Assembly (NCBI GenBank): GCA_016744135.1
Contig: JADGEX010000001.1
Coordinates: 1,375,029 to 1,439,028 of the forward strand
Source: Pseudodesulfovibrio sp.
GTDB lineage: Bacteria; Desulfobacterota; Desulfovibrionia; Desulfovibrionales; Desulfovibrionaceae
Length of the DNA stretch: 64,000 bases
Direction of reading: 5' to 3'
The position numbers and the translations under genes were made by a program. Of the stretch, positions 16,482 to 24,576 are shown piece after piece. The notes beneath the pieces were generated by a model that saw only the letters and a list, made by a program, of their open reading frames with translations, did not search any database and was not told the origin of the DNA. The stretch's first letter is position 1, and every line of letters starts with the position of its first letter.

Positions 16482-17129
16482 ATGGAAAACGAAAAGGACG
16501 ATCTCGACCTCATAGCAGACTTGGACTTGGGCCTGGATTTCAAAAAACACATCAGCGATAAGCCTCGCTTGATAGGCTATACCCGTTACGGCCCAACCGA
16601 AAAAAATGAAGCCAACTTCGAAGACGACATGGGGTATTTAATATCGGACGTGTCATTCCTAGACCAAGCCGGAAGCAAAACCACAGAGCATCGCCCTCAA
16701 CTCGAAAAATGCATCAATCAACTCAGACAAGGCGATCGTCTTAATATTCCATCAATAGATCGACTAGCTAGAAACACCAAAGAATTGGTTGAGCTAATAA
16801 AACGAATCGCCGACAAAGGGGTCAGCATTGAATTTGAACGCGAAGGCATTAAGCTCGATCCTGTATTGCCAGACTTTGAAGAAAAATTGAATCTGATTGA
16901 AGGCATTTACAAAGCAGAGCAAGCTGTTGCTCTTGAGCGACGCAAAGAAGGACTCATCAAGGCAAAAAAGAAAGGCGTTCGTTTAGGCCGCCCCACGAAA
17001 GTGTCAGATGAAAAGCGTTCACAGATTCGCAAACGGCTCGCTGACGGCGAAAAAGCTCCATCACTCGCCAAGGAATATGGGATTTCAGAAAGCCTCGTTT
17101 ACACAATAGGCCGGGAAGGTGGACGTTAG
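16482..17129 (+). CDS. Serine recombinase (resolvase/invertase) homologue lacking the catalytic serine
   Basis: A 215-residue protein with a resolvase catalytic domain and a C-terminal Hin-type helix-turn-helix (GRPTKVSDEKRSQIRKRL then LAKEYGISESLVYTI). Alignment by eye to gamma-delta resolvase (GYARVST...) gives GYTRYGPT at residues 32-39: the arginine (Arg35) is kept but the nucleophilic Ser10 position is Gly37. The partner arginines (HRPQ Arg71; DRLAR Arg94 and Arg97) are kept. An acidic N-terminal extension of about 28 residues is unusual. It may be a DNA-binding regulator rather than a recombinase. Confidence 0.75.
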   Translation: MENEKDDLDLIADLDLGLDFKKHISDKPRLIGYTRYGPTEKNEANFEDDMGYLISDVSFLDQAGSKTTEHRPQLEKCINQLRQGDRLNIPSIDRLARNTKELVELIKRIADKGVSIEFEREGIKLDPVLPDFEEKLNLIEGIYKAEQAVALERRKEGLIKAKKKGVRLGRPTKVSDEKRSQIRKRLADGEKAPSLAKEYGISESLVYTIGREGGR

Positions 17130-17174
17130 TTCTTCATCTCATGGCACACACCACAACGGCAACCACCTTTAAAA

Positions 17175-17474
17175 TCAATCCCGAAACCAACCGATAGTCG
17201 TACGGTATTTCCCAATCCACAACATATGAAGGTACATTAGTACAACAAAGACTATCATCCCAACAATGACGTAGTCGGTCATCAGCCACGCACTGATGGA
17301 GTAGAGTATTGTCATTGACAGGATAATAATGGTTGAGAAACTTCCAGCTGTCACTTGCTGCCCATGCACAGCCTGACAATTACCACAGACAGATGCTCCC
17401 TTGGACACGAACTCTCCACAAAAAGGACATGCACCTTCTTCTGTCGTCGCCTGGTAAGAAAAGCTATTATCCAT
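17175..17474 (-). CDS. Small membrane protein with N-terminal zinc ribbon
   Basis: A 99-residue protein. CPFCGEFVSKGASVCGNC (residues 16-33) is a CxxC...CxxC zinc ribbon. Two hydrophobic helices follow, about residues 46-66 and 69-87. It is a zinc-ribbon/TM2-like topology with no known function. It is oppositely oriented between the recombinase homologue and the XRE gene. Confidence 0.6.
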   Translation of the reverse strand: MDNSFSYQATTEEGACPFCGEFVSKGASVCGNCQAVHGQQVTAGSFSTIIILSMTILYSISAWLMTDYVIVGMIVFVVLMYLHMLWIGKYRTTIGWFRD

Positions 17475-17573
17475 CGCATTCTCCGATAGTTATACTAATA
17501 TTATCTCTCATTGTGATACTTATAGTCTGTAGACTTATAGAAGTCAAACTTCCATGCGAATATTTGGAGGAGT

Positions 17574-17819
17574 ATGCGCATGTCTGGAAATTACACGAAG
17601 CAGGAAAAAACATTCTTGAAGAAGCTTGGAAAGGCCATCAAAGAACGACGGACAAAGAAAGGCTTGTCGCAAGAAAAACTCGCAGAATTGACTGGACTAC
17701 ACAGAACTTATGTAGGCTCGGTTGAACGCGGAGAACGCAATATCAGCGCGCTAAACACCAAAGTACTGGCTGACGCTTTAGGATGTCAGGCTAGCGATCT
17801 ATTTCGAAGTGCCGAATAA
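17574..17819 (+). CDS. XRE-family transcriptional regulator
   Basis: An 81-residue protein that is almost entirely a Cro/C1 helix-turn-helix: KKLGKAIKERRTKKGLSQEK then LAELTGLHRTYVGSVERGERN. GGAGG lies just upstream, and starts at 17574 or 17580 are both possible. The second copy of the palindromic operator-like element begins 92 bases after its stop and the first lies before the ATPase gene, so it is a candidate repressor of both. Confidence 0.8.
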   Translation: MRMSGNYTKQEKTFLKKLGKAIKERRTKKGLSQEKLAELTGLHRTYVGSVERGERNISALNTKVLADALGCQASDLFRSAE

Positions 17820-17910
17820 AAAGGTACGCAGCAAATTGCCGAATCAGCCCCTGACCAAATGAAACCGTTTGACCCCCAAATGTATAAAACGGTCAAAATG
17901 CCCTTCTCCG

Positions 17911-17981
17911 GCTACTCCCCCCGTTACTGTATGCCAAAATCGACATACAGTAACGCTTTTTGCCACCCCAAAGTAACGCTT
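17911..17981. promoter_or_regulatory. Palindromic operator-like element, copy 2
   Basis: CGTTACTGTATG (17922-17933) pairs with CATACAGTAACG (17944-17955), and a third partial half-site AAGTAACGCTT follows at 17971-17981, the same layout as copy 1. The 23 bases 17911-17933 are identical to 14133-14155. The rest of the 18000-18224 gap before hipB shows nothing else I can name. Confidence 0.6.
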
Positions 17982-18248
17982 TGATGTATAAAGACCTACT
18001 GCCTGCCTAATCGTTTTTGCCCCCCCCTCCTCCATCCTTTCTTAAGACAGCAATCGCCCTACATTATGTAGAGTTGCACAAAATTAATAATTACAAACAG
18101 ATACGCCTTACCCATTTTCTTACATGAACAGCCAAGAGTTGGATCTGACACTATTCACTTACATATCATTCCGCATTGACTCATGCCTTATTTGTGACTA
18201 TTATACTTGTTGTAATTAATTTTTATGGCAATTAAAATAGGCATAATA

Positions 18249-18557
18249 ATGAAAAAGAAACTCCCAATATCTGTCCGTAGCGGATTAAAAAAACTCGGTG
18301 ACTCCTTGAAGAAAGCCAGACTCCGGAGACGATTAAAAATGGTAACCATCGCTAATCGAGCTGGGATCAGTCGTGAGACTTTGGCCAAGATTCAAAAAGG
18401 TGATTCAGGTGTGAGCATAGGAAATTATGCAGCCGTCATTTTCGCTCTTGGCCTGGGTGTTGAGTGGATGGGCTTGGCTGACATCTCGGAAGATAAGGTA
18501 GGACAGGCCTTAGATGAAGAGCGCATTCCTCGTCGCGCCAGAGATATTAAGGCATAG
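18249..18557 (+). CDS. hipB: HipB-like antitoxin/XRE regulator
   Basis: From ATG 18249 (AGG 8 bases upstream) this is a 102-residue protein; a start at 18225 in the same frame is possible but has no ribosome-binding site. The helix-turn-helix is KMVTIANRAGISRETLAKIQ. The C-terminal tail (DEERIPRRARDIKA) is basic. It ends 9 bases before the HipA gene. Family knowledge: HipB binds HipA, neutralises it and represses the operon. Confidence 0.82.
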   Translation: MKKKLPISVRSGLKKLGDSLKKARLRRRLKMVTIANRAGISRETLAKIQKGDSGVSIGNYAAVIFALGLGVEWMGLADISEDKVGQALDEERIPRRARDIKA

Positions 18558-18566
18558 GAATTCACC

Positions 18567-19850
18567 ATGGCCAAAAAAATATATGTTTATGTTGATCTCC
18601 AAGAAGGGACTCATCCCGTAGGGATATTGTGGGTACATGCCAACAATGCAGGGGAAAGTGCGTCTTTTGAATATGCACCGGAGTGGAGGAACTCTCCGTC
18701 TAAATTTTCTCTTGAGCCAGCACTGGAAGTTGGTGAAGGGGCTTTTCACACAGATGCAGGCAAATCCTTGTTCGGCTCTATTGGAGACTCTGCGCCTGAC
18801 AGGTGGGGGCGAGTGCTCATGAAACGCCGTGAAGCTCATGCTGCAAAAGCTGAGAAGCGTAATCCTCGACTTCTTCATGACTCTAACTACTTGCTAATGG
18901 TCAACGACTTCTCCAGACAAGGAGCTTTGCGCTTTGCCGAAACGAAAAACGGCCCTTTCATGGCTGCAGACACAAACGACAGCATTCCCCCAGTCGTTGA
19001 CCTTAGACGACTTCTAAACGCGTCTGAAAGAATTCAGGCTCGCCAGGAACTGGATCAGGACATCAAAGACCTTGTTGATCCGGGTGCCTCCTTGGGCGGG
19101 GCACGACCAAAGGCCTCCGTCATTGATACAAATGGCGACCTGCTTATTGCGAAACTTCCTAGCCGAAATGATGATTGGGATGTTGAGCTATGGGAGTATC
19201 TCTCTTTCAAAATGGCAGAGCGTGCGGGCATTCCAACGCCTGCCACTCGACTGGAAAAGATTAACGATAAAAATGTGCTTCTTCTCAAGCGCTTTGACCG
19301 CAGAGAAAAAGGAATTCGAATTCCTTTCCTGTCTGCCATGAGTATGCTGAGTTATTCTGATGGAACCCACGGTAGTTATATTGAATTAGCCGAGATTCTG
19401 GCCCGATATGGATCTGAAACGACATTGGACCAAAAGGACTTATGGCGTAGGATGGTGTTCAACATCATGATCTCGAATGTTGATGATCATCTTCGAAACC
19501 ACGGTTTTCTCTATGACGGTTCCGCAGGGTGGCGACTTTCGCCACTCTACGATCTCGAACCAACGCCGACACACAACAAGCCGAGAGTGCTGCACACTTA
19601 TATAGACATGTACAATGGTACAGCTTCTTTAGATCTTGCTTACAGTGTGGCAGACGAATTTGACCTCAATTTGAACGAAGCACGCAAAATAGCTAAAGAG
19701 GTGGCAGAAGCAACAAGAAATTGGGCCTACGAAGCTGGTCGACTTGGAGCAGACAAAAATGACATTGAAACCATGAGTTCTGCATTTAACCATGACGACC
19801 TAAAGTTGGGGCTCAAGGCCAAGGTTGTTATCGGAAACTCCCGAGCCTGA
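18567..19850 (+). CDS. hipA: HipA-family serine/threonine kinase toxin
   Basis: A 427-residue protein, the usual HipA length. SLGGARPK (near residue 174) is the HipA glycine-rich loop; LLLKRFDR follows; the catalytic loop NVDDHLRNH is near 304-312, and the metal-binding LSPLYDLEPTP near 324. All catalytic motifs are intact. The E. coli enzyme phosphorylates GltX; the target here is unknown. The upstream HipB makes this a type II toxin-antitoxin pair that could stabilise the island. Confidence 0.9.
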   Translation: MAKKIYVYVDLQEGTHPVGILWVHANNAGESASFEYAPEWRNSPSKFSLEPALEVGEGAFHTDAGKSLFGSIGDSAPDRWGRVLMKRREAHAAKAEKRNPRLLHDSNYLLMVNDFSRQGALRFAETKNGPFMAADTNDSIPPVVDLRRLLNASERIQARQELDQDIKDLVDPGASLGGARPKASVIDTNGDLLIAKLPSRNDDWDVELWEYLSFKMAERAGIPTPATRLEKINDKNVLLLKRFDRREKGIRIPFLSAMSMLSYSDGTHGSYIELAEILARYGSETTLDQKDLWRRMVFNIMISNVDDHLRNHGFLYDGSAGWRLSPLYDLEPTPTHNKPRVLHTYIDMYNGTASLDLAYSVADEFDLNLNEARKIAKEVAEATRNWAYEAGRLGADKNDIETMSSAFNHDDLKLGLKAKVVIGNSRA

Positions 19851-19970
19851 CGCAGAAACAGGGGGGGGTACACTCACCCCCAAGAATTTGAATTCAATGG
19901 GGATGGCCAACGCTTTACAAAAATCATATAAGTGACTAATTTTAAAATGCAAAATAAAGGATTGGGTAAT

Positions 19971-20174
19971 TTATTGCCAAATCGAATCCGCCTCTATTTT
20001 CTTCTGAAGCCAATCCTCCACAATTTGCATAGGCCAACCGAGCCTTCTACCCAAATGGATAGGGCGAGGGATTGCATCAAAGTTACGCCGTTGCCAATGA
20101 CTACGGATGGCTGCGCTAGTTGTTCCTAGCAATTCCGCAAGCTCGTAGATATTCAAAACTTTTTGATTACTCAT
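19971..20174 (-). CDS. AlpA/excisionase-type helix-turn-helix protein
   Basis: From ATG 20174, with GAGGAG 7 bases upstream, this is a 67-residue protein; the longer open frame to 20213 is less likely. VLNIYELAELLGTTSAAIRS is the helix-turn-helix and HLGRRLGWPMQIVEDWL the following recognition wing, as in MerR-like excisionases and AlpA. It is divergent from the 314-residue protein at 20287 and may control it. Confidence 0.65.
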   Translation of the reverse strand: MSNQKVLNIYELAELLGTTSAAIRSHWQRRNFDAIPRPIHLGRRLGWPMQIVEDWLQKKIEADSIWQ

Positions 20175-20286
20175 GATTTTTTCTCCTCTTCGAAATTCAT
20201 CATGAGTTATCAATAAACTGACAATACAAAATGCGACTATCTACGATTTTCTTTTCACACAGCTGATTTTTTTTGGAAGCAAACGT

Positions 20287-21231
20287 ATGTACCAAAGACA
20301 ACAAGAACTAATGCTCATAGAGAGATACAAAGGACGTACTCCGGCTGACGTGACAAACTTGATCAGAAAAGACATCTCACAACTCTTTCCTAAAAGCGTC
20401 CTAGCCAAATCATTGATTATCCTTCACAAATGCAACTCGTGGTCAAAATTGGGCAAAAAAATAAAATGGCTTTCCAGCGCTACCGAATACGGAGAACAAG
20501 AAGATTTTATTAACGACCTATACTCCGCATTCCTAATTATAAAAACCAACGGGGATAAAAGATTTGCCCTAAAAAAAAGAACAAACAAATTTCTTGGGCA
20601 CTTCACTACTTGTCCCCATTGTTGGCGCTTTGTTTTCAAGCGTTACAACAAAATCAAAAAAGCCCCTTATTGCTGCTTCCACGAATCCGGTTGTGCCGAA
20701 TACCAAAGTCACCGACGGGCCCTTTTACGCCTCGCAAAAATCGGAAAAACATCGAGGCTACAGGAGCTTCGGAGCCTCTACCTAAAACATACTCAAAATG
20801 TACTTCACATTTGGCCCCCTAACTACATCAATTTAAAATCCAAAGGAATCCTTGCGCCTGAGGAATACGAGCCTGTCGAGCATGACCTCACAGAGATATG
20901 GCCCCATCTTCCTCTTACCAAAGAATTTATTTGCAAAACAGGAGGCGACATTCGCAATATCGAATCCGTAATATCGGCGCTTGATCCTGTCGATAGAATT
21001 GACCCTAATGATATGTGGGATAAAAATGATACCGAAGGTGCTGCATTTGTCCGCGAAAAACGACTCCTGCTCCACCAAATCATTATTCGTGACGCTAGTT
21101 TATACAAATGGGAATTTAGCCAAGCTGAAGCCTGGCTCAAACTCCAGCAGGAAGTACGGTCATCAAAAGGAGGCCCAAAACCAAACGCAGGAGGGCGACG
21201 TATAGGGGCTGGCAGACCTAAAAAACAATGA
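20287..21231 (+). CDS. Hypothetical island protein with a Cys/His cluster and basic tail
   Basis: A 314-residue protein I do not recognise. Residues around 112-140 contain CPHCWRFVFKRY and CCFHESGC, a possible metal site of CxxC...C(x)nC type. The C-terminus GGRRIGAGRPKKQ is an AT-hook-like basic tail. The rest is helical with many Trp and Lys. It could be a DNA-binding replication or mobility factor of the island; this is only inference from the tail and context. Confidence 0.5.
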   Translation: MYQRQQELMLIERYKGRTPADVTNLIRKDISQLFPKSVLAKSLIILHKCNSWSKLGKKIKWLSSATEYGEQEDFINDLYSAFLIIKTNGDKRFALKKRTNKFLGHFTTCPHCWRFVFKRYNKIKKAPYCCFHESGCAEYQSHRRALLRLAKIGKTSRLQELRSLYLKHTQNVLHIWPPNYINLKSKGILAPEEYEPVEHDLTEIWPHLPLTKEFICKTGGDIRNIESVISALDPVDRIDPNDMWDKNDTEGAAFVREKRLLLHQIIIRDASLYKWEFSQAEAWLKLQQEVRSSKGGPKPNAGGRRIGAGRPKKQ

Positions 21232-21371
21232 CCCTTTTCCTCTACATATTTGACGACTGGCCCCCTTCAACTTACTAACAAAAAAACTAATTCCCTGTTT
21301 AAAGCCAGCTATTTATTCAAAAATCAAGGCGCACAGAACACAGAATTATTGTATCTACACAACCAACCGTA

Positions 21372-21520
21372 TTCATCACGATGCATCACGATCAATCACA
21401 ATGGTTGTAGTCGCTGAGCAGCAACAGACTCCAACAAATGCTGTATGTCTTCGACCACAAATCGGCCCTAGGGGACCTCATTCACCCTGAACTTCCCTGA
21501 TTCATCACAATTCATCAAAA
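21372..21520. repeat. Two clusters of 10-bp-phased TTCATCACRA repeats
   Basis: Three 10-base units abut at 21372-21401 (TTCATCACGA, TGCATCACGA, TCAATCACAA) and two more at 21501-21520 (TTCATCACAA, TTCATCAAAA). A period of one helical turn suggests cooperative protein binding on one DNA face. The gap 21232-21908 holds no intact gene other than these and a short remnant. Confidence 0.6.
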
Positions 21521-21572
21521 AGAATCAACCCGTTGAATTTAAAGAATAACTTGAAAAAACTTACCAGCCTGA

Positions 21573-21668
21573 TATTATCCCTCCACCTTCCAGAATGAAC
21601 AAGCGATACTGGCAGAAGCAGAAGCCTCAGAACTCAATGTGTCCTGGCGTACCATTGAGTATAATTAA
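21573..21668 (+). pseudogene. Short 3' remnant resembling a primase/replication-protein tail
   Basis: A frame open for 31 codons and ending at TAA 21666-21668 reads EQAILAEAEASELNVSWRTI. Stretches of the form AEAEA-x-G-I-S-W-R-T are common at the C-terminus of phage and plasmid primase or RepA proteins. There is no start codon with a ribosome-binding site. This is a guess from pattern alone. Confidence 0.2.
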
Positions 21669-21908
21669 TGACCTTCTGCCCCCTATGGGCGGAACGCCAC
21701 CTGACCGCATTACATAGGCAGGATGACCGCCACATCCTGCTGGTTGGTTCTTCATACGGAACCTCGGTTATGAGATGAACAGGAAAGCGAAACCGAACCG
21801 CGAACCAAAGAGTCATCCGGCCCAGAAACCGCCCTCTCACCAGGGTCTATATTCCTAACCAGCATTCGAACTGGGCGCTGTTCGGCAACCTTCATCATGG
21901 AGGCTGCT

Positions 21909-22133
21909 ATGCAGTATCAAAATAACCAAGCACTCTTACCTAACCTCTTTACAATTCAAGACGCCGCAACCTTTCTGCGCGTCCACCGTTCCACCATTTC
22001 TCGTATCATTTCCACTGGCGATTTACCCTGCATCAGAGTAAGATCACGTAAGCTGATCCGAGAGCAGGATTTGCTAGCGTTCATTGACAGCCAAATCGGA
22101 ATTGAAACGGGCGGAAGCTCGCAGGAGTACTAG
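21909..22133 (+). CDS. Excisionase-family DNA-binding protein
   Basis: From ATG 21909, with GGAGG 6 bases upstream, this is a 74-residue protein (an in-frame ATG at 21897 is upstream of that site). LFTIQDAATFLRVHRSTISR is an HTH_17 helix-turn-helix, with RVRSRKLIREQDLLAFID as the wing. It ends 3 bases before the integrase gene, the standard Xis-Int arrangement, and probably controls excision. Confidence 0.82.
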   Translation: MQYQNNQALLPNLFTIQDAATFLRVHRSTISRIISTGDLPCIRVRSRKLIREQDLLAFIDSQIGIETGGSSQEY

Positions 22134-22136
22134 CCC

Positions 22137-23261
22137 ATGGCTACAGTAACCATTGCGAAATGCCCCAGAAAAAAGACCAAAGATGTATACCGTGTAGACT
22201 TCTACTGCCCGGAAACACAAATGAAAAAATATTACGGCACGTTCAAGAGAAAAAGCGATGCGAAAGCGGCAAAAGCCAAACTTGAAGTTACAATAGATGG
22301 CGGAGAATTAATTGAGATGCCAAGGGCCAACAGGTCCTTACGAAACAAGACCGTCAATCACTTCTGTGATCTCAAAGAAAAAGAGTGGAAAAGACGCAAA
22401 CAAGAAGGGAGTCTCAGCCCTGTCACAGCTTCAGGATATATAGGCCGTCTGAAACGAATCCGAAAAACGTTTGGAAGAAAGCTGATCGGGACGATTACCG
22501 AAGAACTCCTTCTCGACTTCCGAGCCAAAGAAGCTCATCGCAACTCCCCAGCCTCGGCGAATCGGTATCTGTTCGTTGTTCAACAAGTAATAAAGCTGGC
22601 ATCGAAAGAGAAGGCGATCACGACTGATCCGTCTGCTTCAATCCCGAAGTTAAGCGAAAAACAACATGAACGGAAAGTATTCCTCACCCCTAACGAGGTT
22701 GAGATATTACTCGAACAAGCTAGAAAACAAAAAACACGACACTACATGGTGCTGGCGATTCTGCTTGCCGTAGAGCATGGATGTGCTCGCCAAGAGATAC
22801 TTGACCTCAAATGGTCCCAAATTGACCTGGACTTTCAAGACACAGGAGCAATCAACTTCTACCGCACCAAAAATAAGAACGACAGGCTTCACTCAATTAT
22901 GCCGAGAACGAGAGAAGCCTTGCTTGAGCGAAAGGCCCACCTTGAGAAGATGAGAAAACAGCGTGGAATCGAAGTAAAAGACGAGCATATTGTCGGGAAA
23001 CTCAATGGCTGTAGGTCCACCAACTTCAACAAGGCTTGGCGGACCATCCGTGACGCATGCGGCTTCAACAAGAAGCTCAACTTCCACGACCACCGCCACA
23101 CTTATTGTACCAACATCGTGCTGGCGGGCGGGTCAACAAAACACGCAGCATCCATGATCGGCCATAATGATCCGCGTATGACCGAGCGTTATACCAACCT
23201 CGAGAACTTGCTCCACAACCCGGTACAGGACAAGTTGGCCGCACACTATCAAAATACATAA
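22137..23261 (+). CDS. int: Tyrosine recombinase (site-specific integrase)
   Basis: A 374-residue phage-type integrase. An N-terminal arm/SAM-like domain (DVYRVDFYCPETQMKKYYGT) is followed by the catalytic core with EHGCARQEILDL (Arg I, near 215), HDHRHTYCTN (His-x-x-Arg, near 314) and IGHNDPRMTERY (Tyr, near 352). All catalytic residues are present. It lies 100 bases from the 3' end of tRNA-Ala, so that tRNA end is the likely attachment site of the island. Confidence 0.93.
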   Translation: MATVTIAKCPRKKTKDVYRVDFYCPETQMKKYYGTFKRKSDAKAAKAKLEVTIDGGELIEMPRANRSLRNKTVNHFCDLKEKEWKRRKQEGSLSPVTASGYIGRLKRIRKTFGRKLIGTITEELLLDFRAKEAHRNSPASANRYLFVVQQVIKLASKEKAITTDPSASIPKLSEKQHERKVFLTPNEVEILLEQARKQKTRHYMVLAILLAVEHGCARQEILDLKWSQIDLDFQDTGAINFYRTKNKNDRLHSIMPRTREALLERKAHLEKMRKQRGIEVKDEHIVGKLNGCRSTNFNKAWRTIRDACGFNKKLNFHDHRHTYCTNIVLAGGSTKHAASMIGHNDPRMTERYTNLENLLHNPVQDKLAAHYQNT

Positions 23262-23317
23262 AAATCCCATTTGGGACATATATGGGACACAAAACCGTTT
23301 TCCGACTTTAAACCAAA

Positions 23318-23351
23318 GAAAAAGGACCTCGGATAATCATCCGAAGTCCTT
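23318..23351 (-). terminator. Rho-independent terminator of tRNA-Ala
   Basis: On the minus strand, AAGGACTTCGGAT pairs with ATCCGAGGTCCTT across a 4-base loop (23322-23351, 13 bp with one G-U), followed by a U-rich tail. It starts about 11 bases after the tRNA 3' end. Confidence 0.85.
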
Positions 23352-23361
23352 AACTTTCTTG

Positions 23362-23437
<76 letters not shown>

Positions 23438-23456
23438 ACGCTGTTGGGTGAAGGGG

Positions 23457-23485
23457 GAAATAGCCAAGGCGGGAAGCAATGTCAA
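23457..23485 (-). promoter_or_regulatory. Promoter of tRNA-Ala
   Basis: On the minus strand, TTGACA (23485-23480), a 17-base spacer, and TATTTC (23462-23457) precede the tRNA 5' end by about 20 bases. Confidence 0.65.
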
Positions 23486-23580
23486 CTGAAAATCTCATTG
23501 TAGGGGGAGAGAGTTGTCCATTGATTCATGGCTCGTCTTGCAGTAAGAATAACGGACGGTTGGAATTATATGGAGAATAG

Positions 23581-24576
23581 ATGGCACACGTTCTGAAACG
23601 GATACTTATCAAACTGCTGTGGGTGGGCGTGGTGTTTCTCGGCATCACGGTTATCAGCTTCTGGGTTATTCATCTGGCCCCCGGCTCGCCCACAGATCTT
23701 CAGACCACGTTGAACCCCGACGCCGGAATTGAAGCACGTCTCCAGCTCGAAAAGCTCTACGGTTTAGATAAGCCTCTGCATATTCAATACGCCAGCTGGC
23801 TGAAAAGATTGGTACAACTCGACTTTGGTCAATCCATGTCCGGCGACCATCGCCCGGTCTGGGACAAGATCAAGGAACGCCTACCTTTAACCTTTGGTAT
23901 GAATGTGGCTTCCATGGTGCTGACTCTGCTCATCGCGGTTCCCATAGGGGTAACTGCGGCATGGTGGCGTGGTGGCGTTTTTGATAAACTGTCAACCGTG
24001 GTCGTATTCATAGGCTTTGCCATGCCCGGATTCTGGCTGGCCCTGCTGCTCATGCTCTGGCTCGGCATTTCCTGGCCCATCCTTCCCATCTCCGGCCTGA
24101 CATCCATGGGATTCGACTCCATGTCGCCTATGGGTAAACTGTGGGATGTGACCAAGCACCTCATCCTGCCAATCTTCATCTATACCTCCGGCTCATGGGC
24201 AGGCATGTCCCGATTCATGCGTTCCTCCATGCTTGAAGTCCTGCGGCAGGACTACATCATGACTGCGCGCGCCAAGGGGTTGTCCAGTCGTGTCGTTCTG
24301 TTCAAACACGCCCTACGAAACGCACTCATGCCGGTTATCACCATCCTCGGCCTGTCGGTTCCAGCTCTGATCGGCGGCTCTGTCATCATTGAATCAATCT
24401 TCGCCCTGCCCGGCCTTGGGCAACTTTTCTATCAAGCGGTCATGTCACGAGATTACCCTCTCATCATGGGATCGTTAGTACTAGGTGCCATATTGACACT
24501 TATCGGGAATCTGCTGGCTGACATTGGCTACGGCCTTGCTGATCCACGTATCCGCGTGGGACAAGGGGGCAAATAA
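23581..24576 (+). CDS. ABC transporter permease, DppB/OppB type
   Basis: A 331-residue inner-membrane protein with about six helices. APGSPTD near residue 33 is the N-terminal DppB signature, and the EAA loop DYIMTARAKGLSSRVVLFKHALRNALMPVI is close to 222-250. It would form half of a peptide/nickel-type import channel with the next gene. GGAG lies 6 bases before the start. No substrate-binding protein or ATPase gene is next to it, so these must be supplied elsewhere. Confidence 0.9.
   Translation: MAHVLKRILIKLLWVGVVFLGITVISFWVIHLAPGSPTDLQTTLNPDAGIEARLQLEKLYGLDKPLHIQYASWLKRLVQLDFGQSMSGDHRPVWDKIKERLPLTFGMNVASMVLTLLIAVPIGVTAAWWRGGVFDKLSTVVVFIGFAMPGFWLALLLMLWLGISWPILPISGLTSMGFDSMSPMGKLWDVTKHLILPIFIYTSGSWAGMSRFMRSSMLEVLRQDYIMTARAKGLSSRVVLFKHALRNALMPVITILGLSVPALIGGSVIIESIFALPGLGQLFYQAVMSRDYPLIMGSLVLGAILTLIGNLLADIGYGLADPRIRVGQGGK

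Noticed and set aside
21634-21840. Minus-strand 68-codon frame
   Set aside because: No start site or ribosome-binding site and no recognisable pattern; probably a chance frame.
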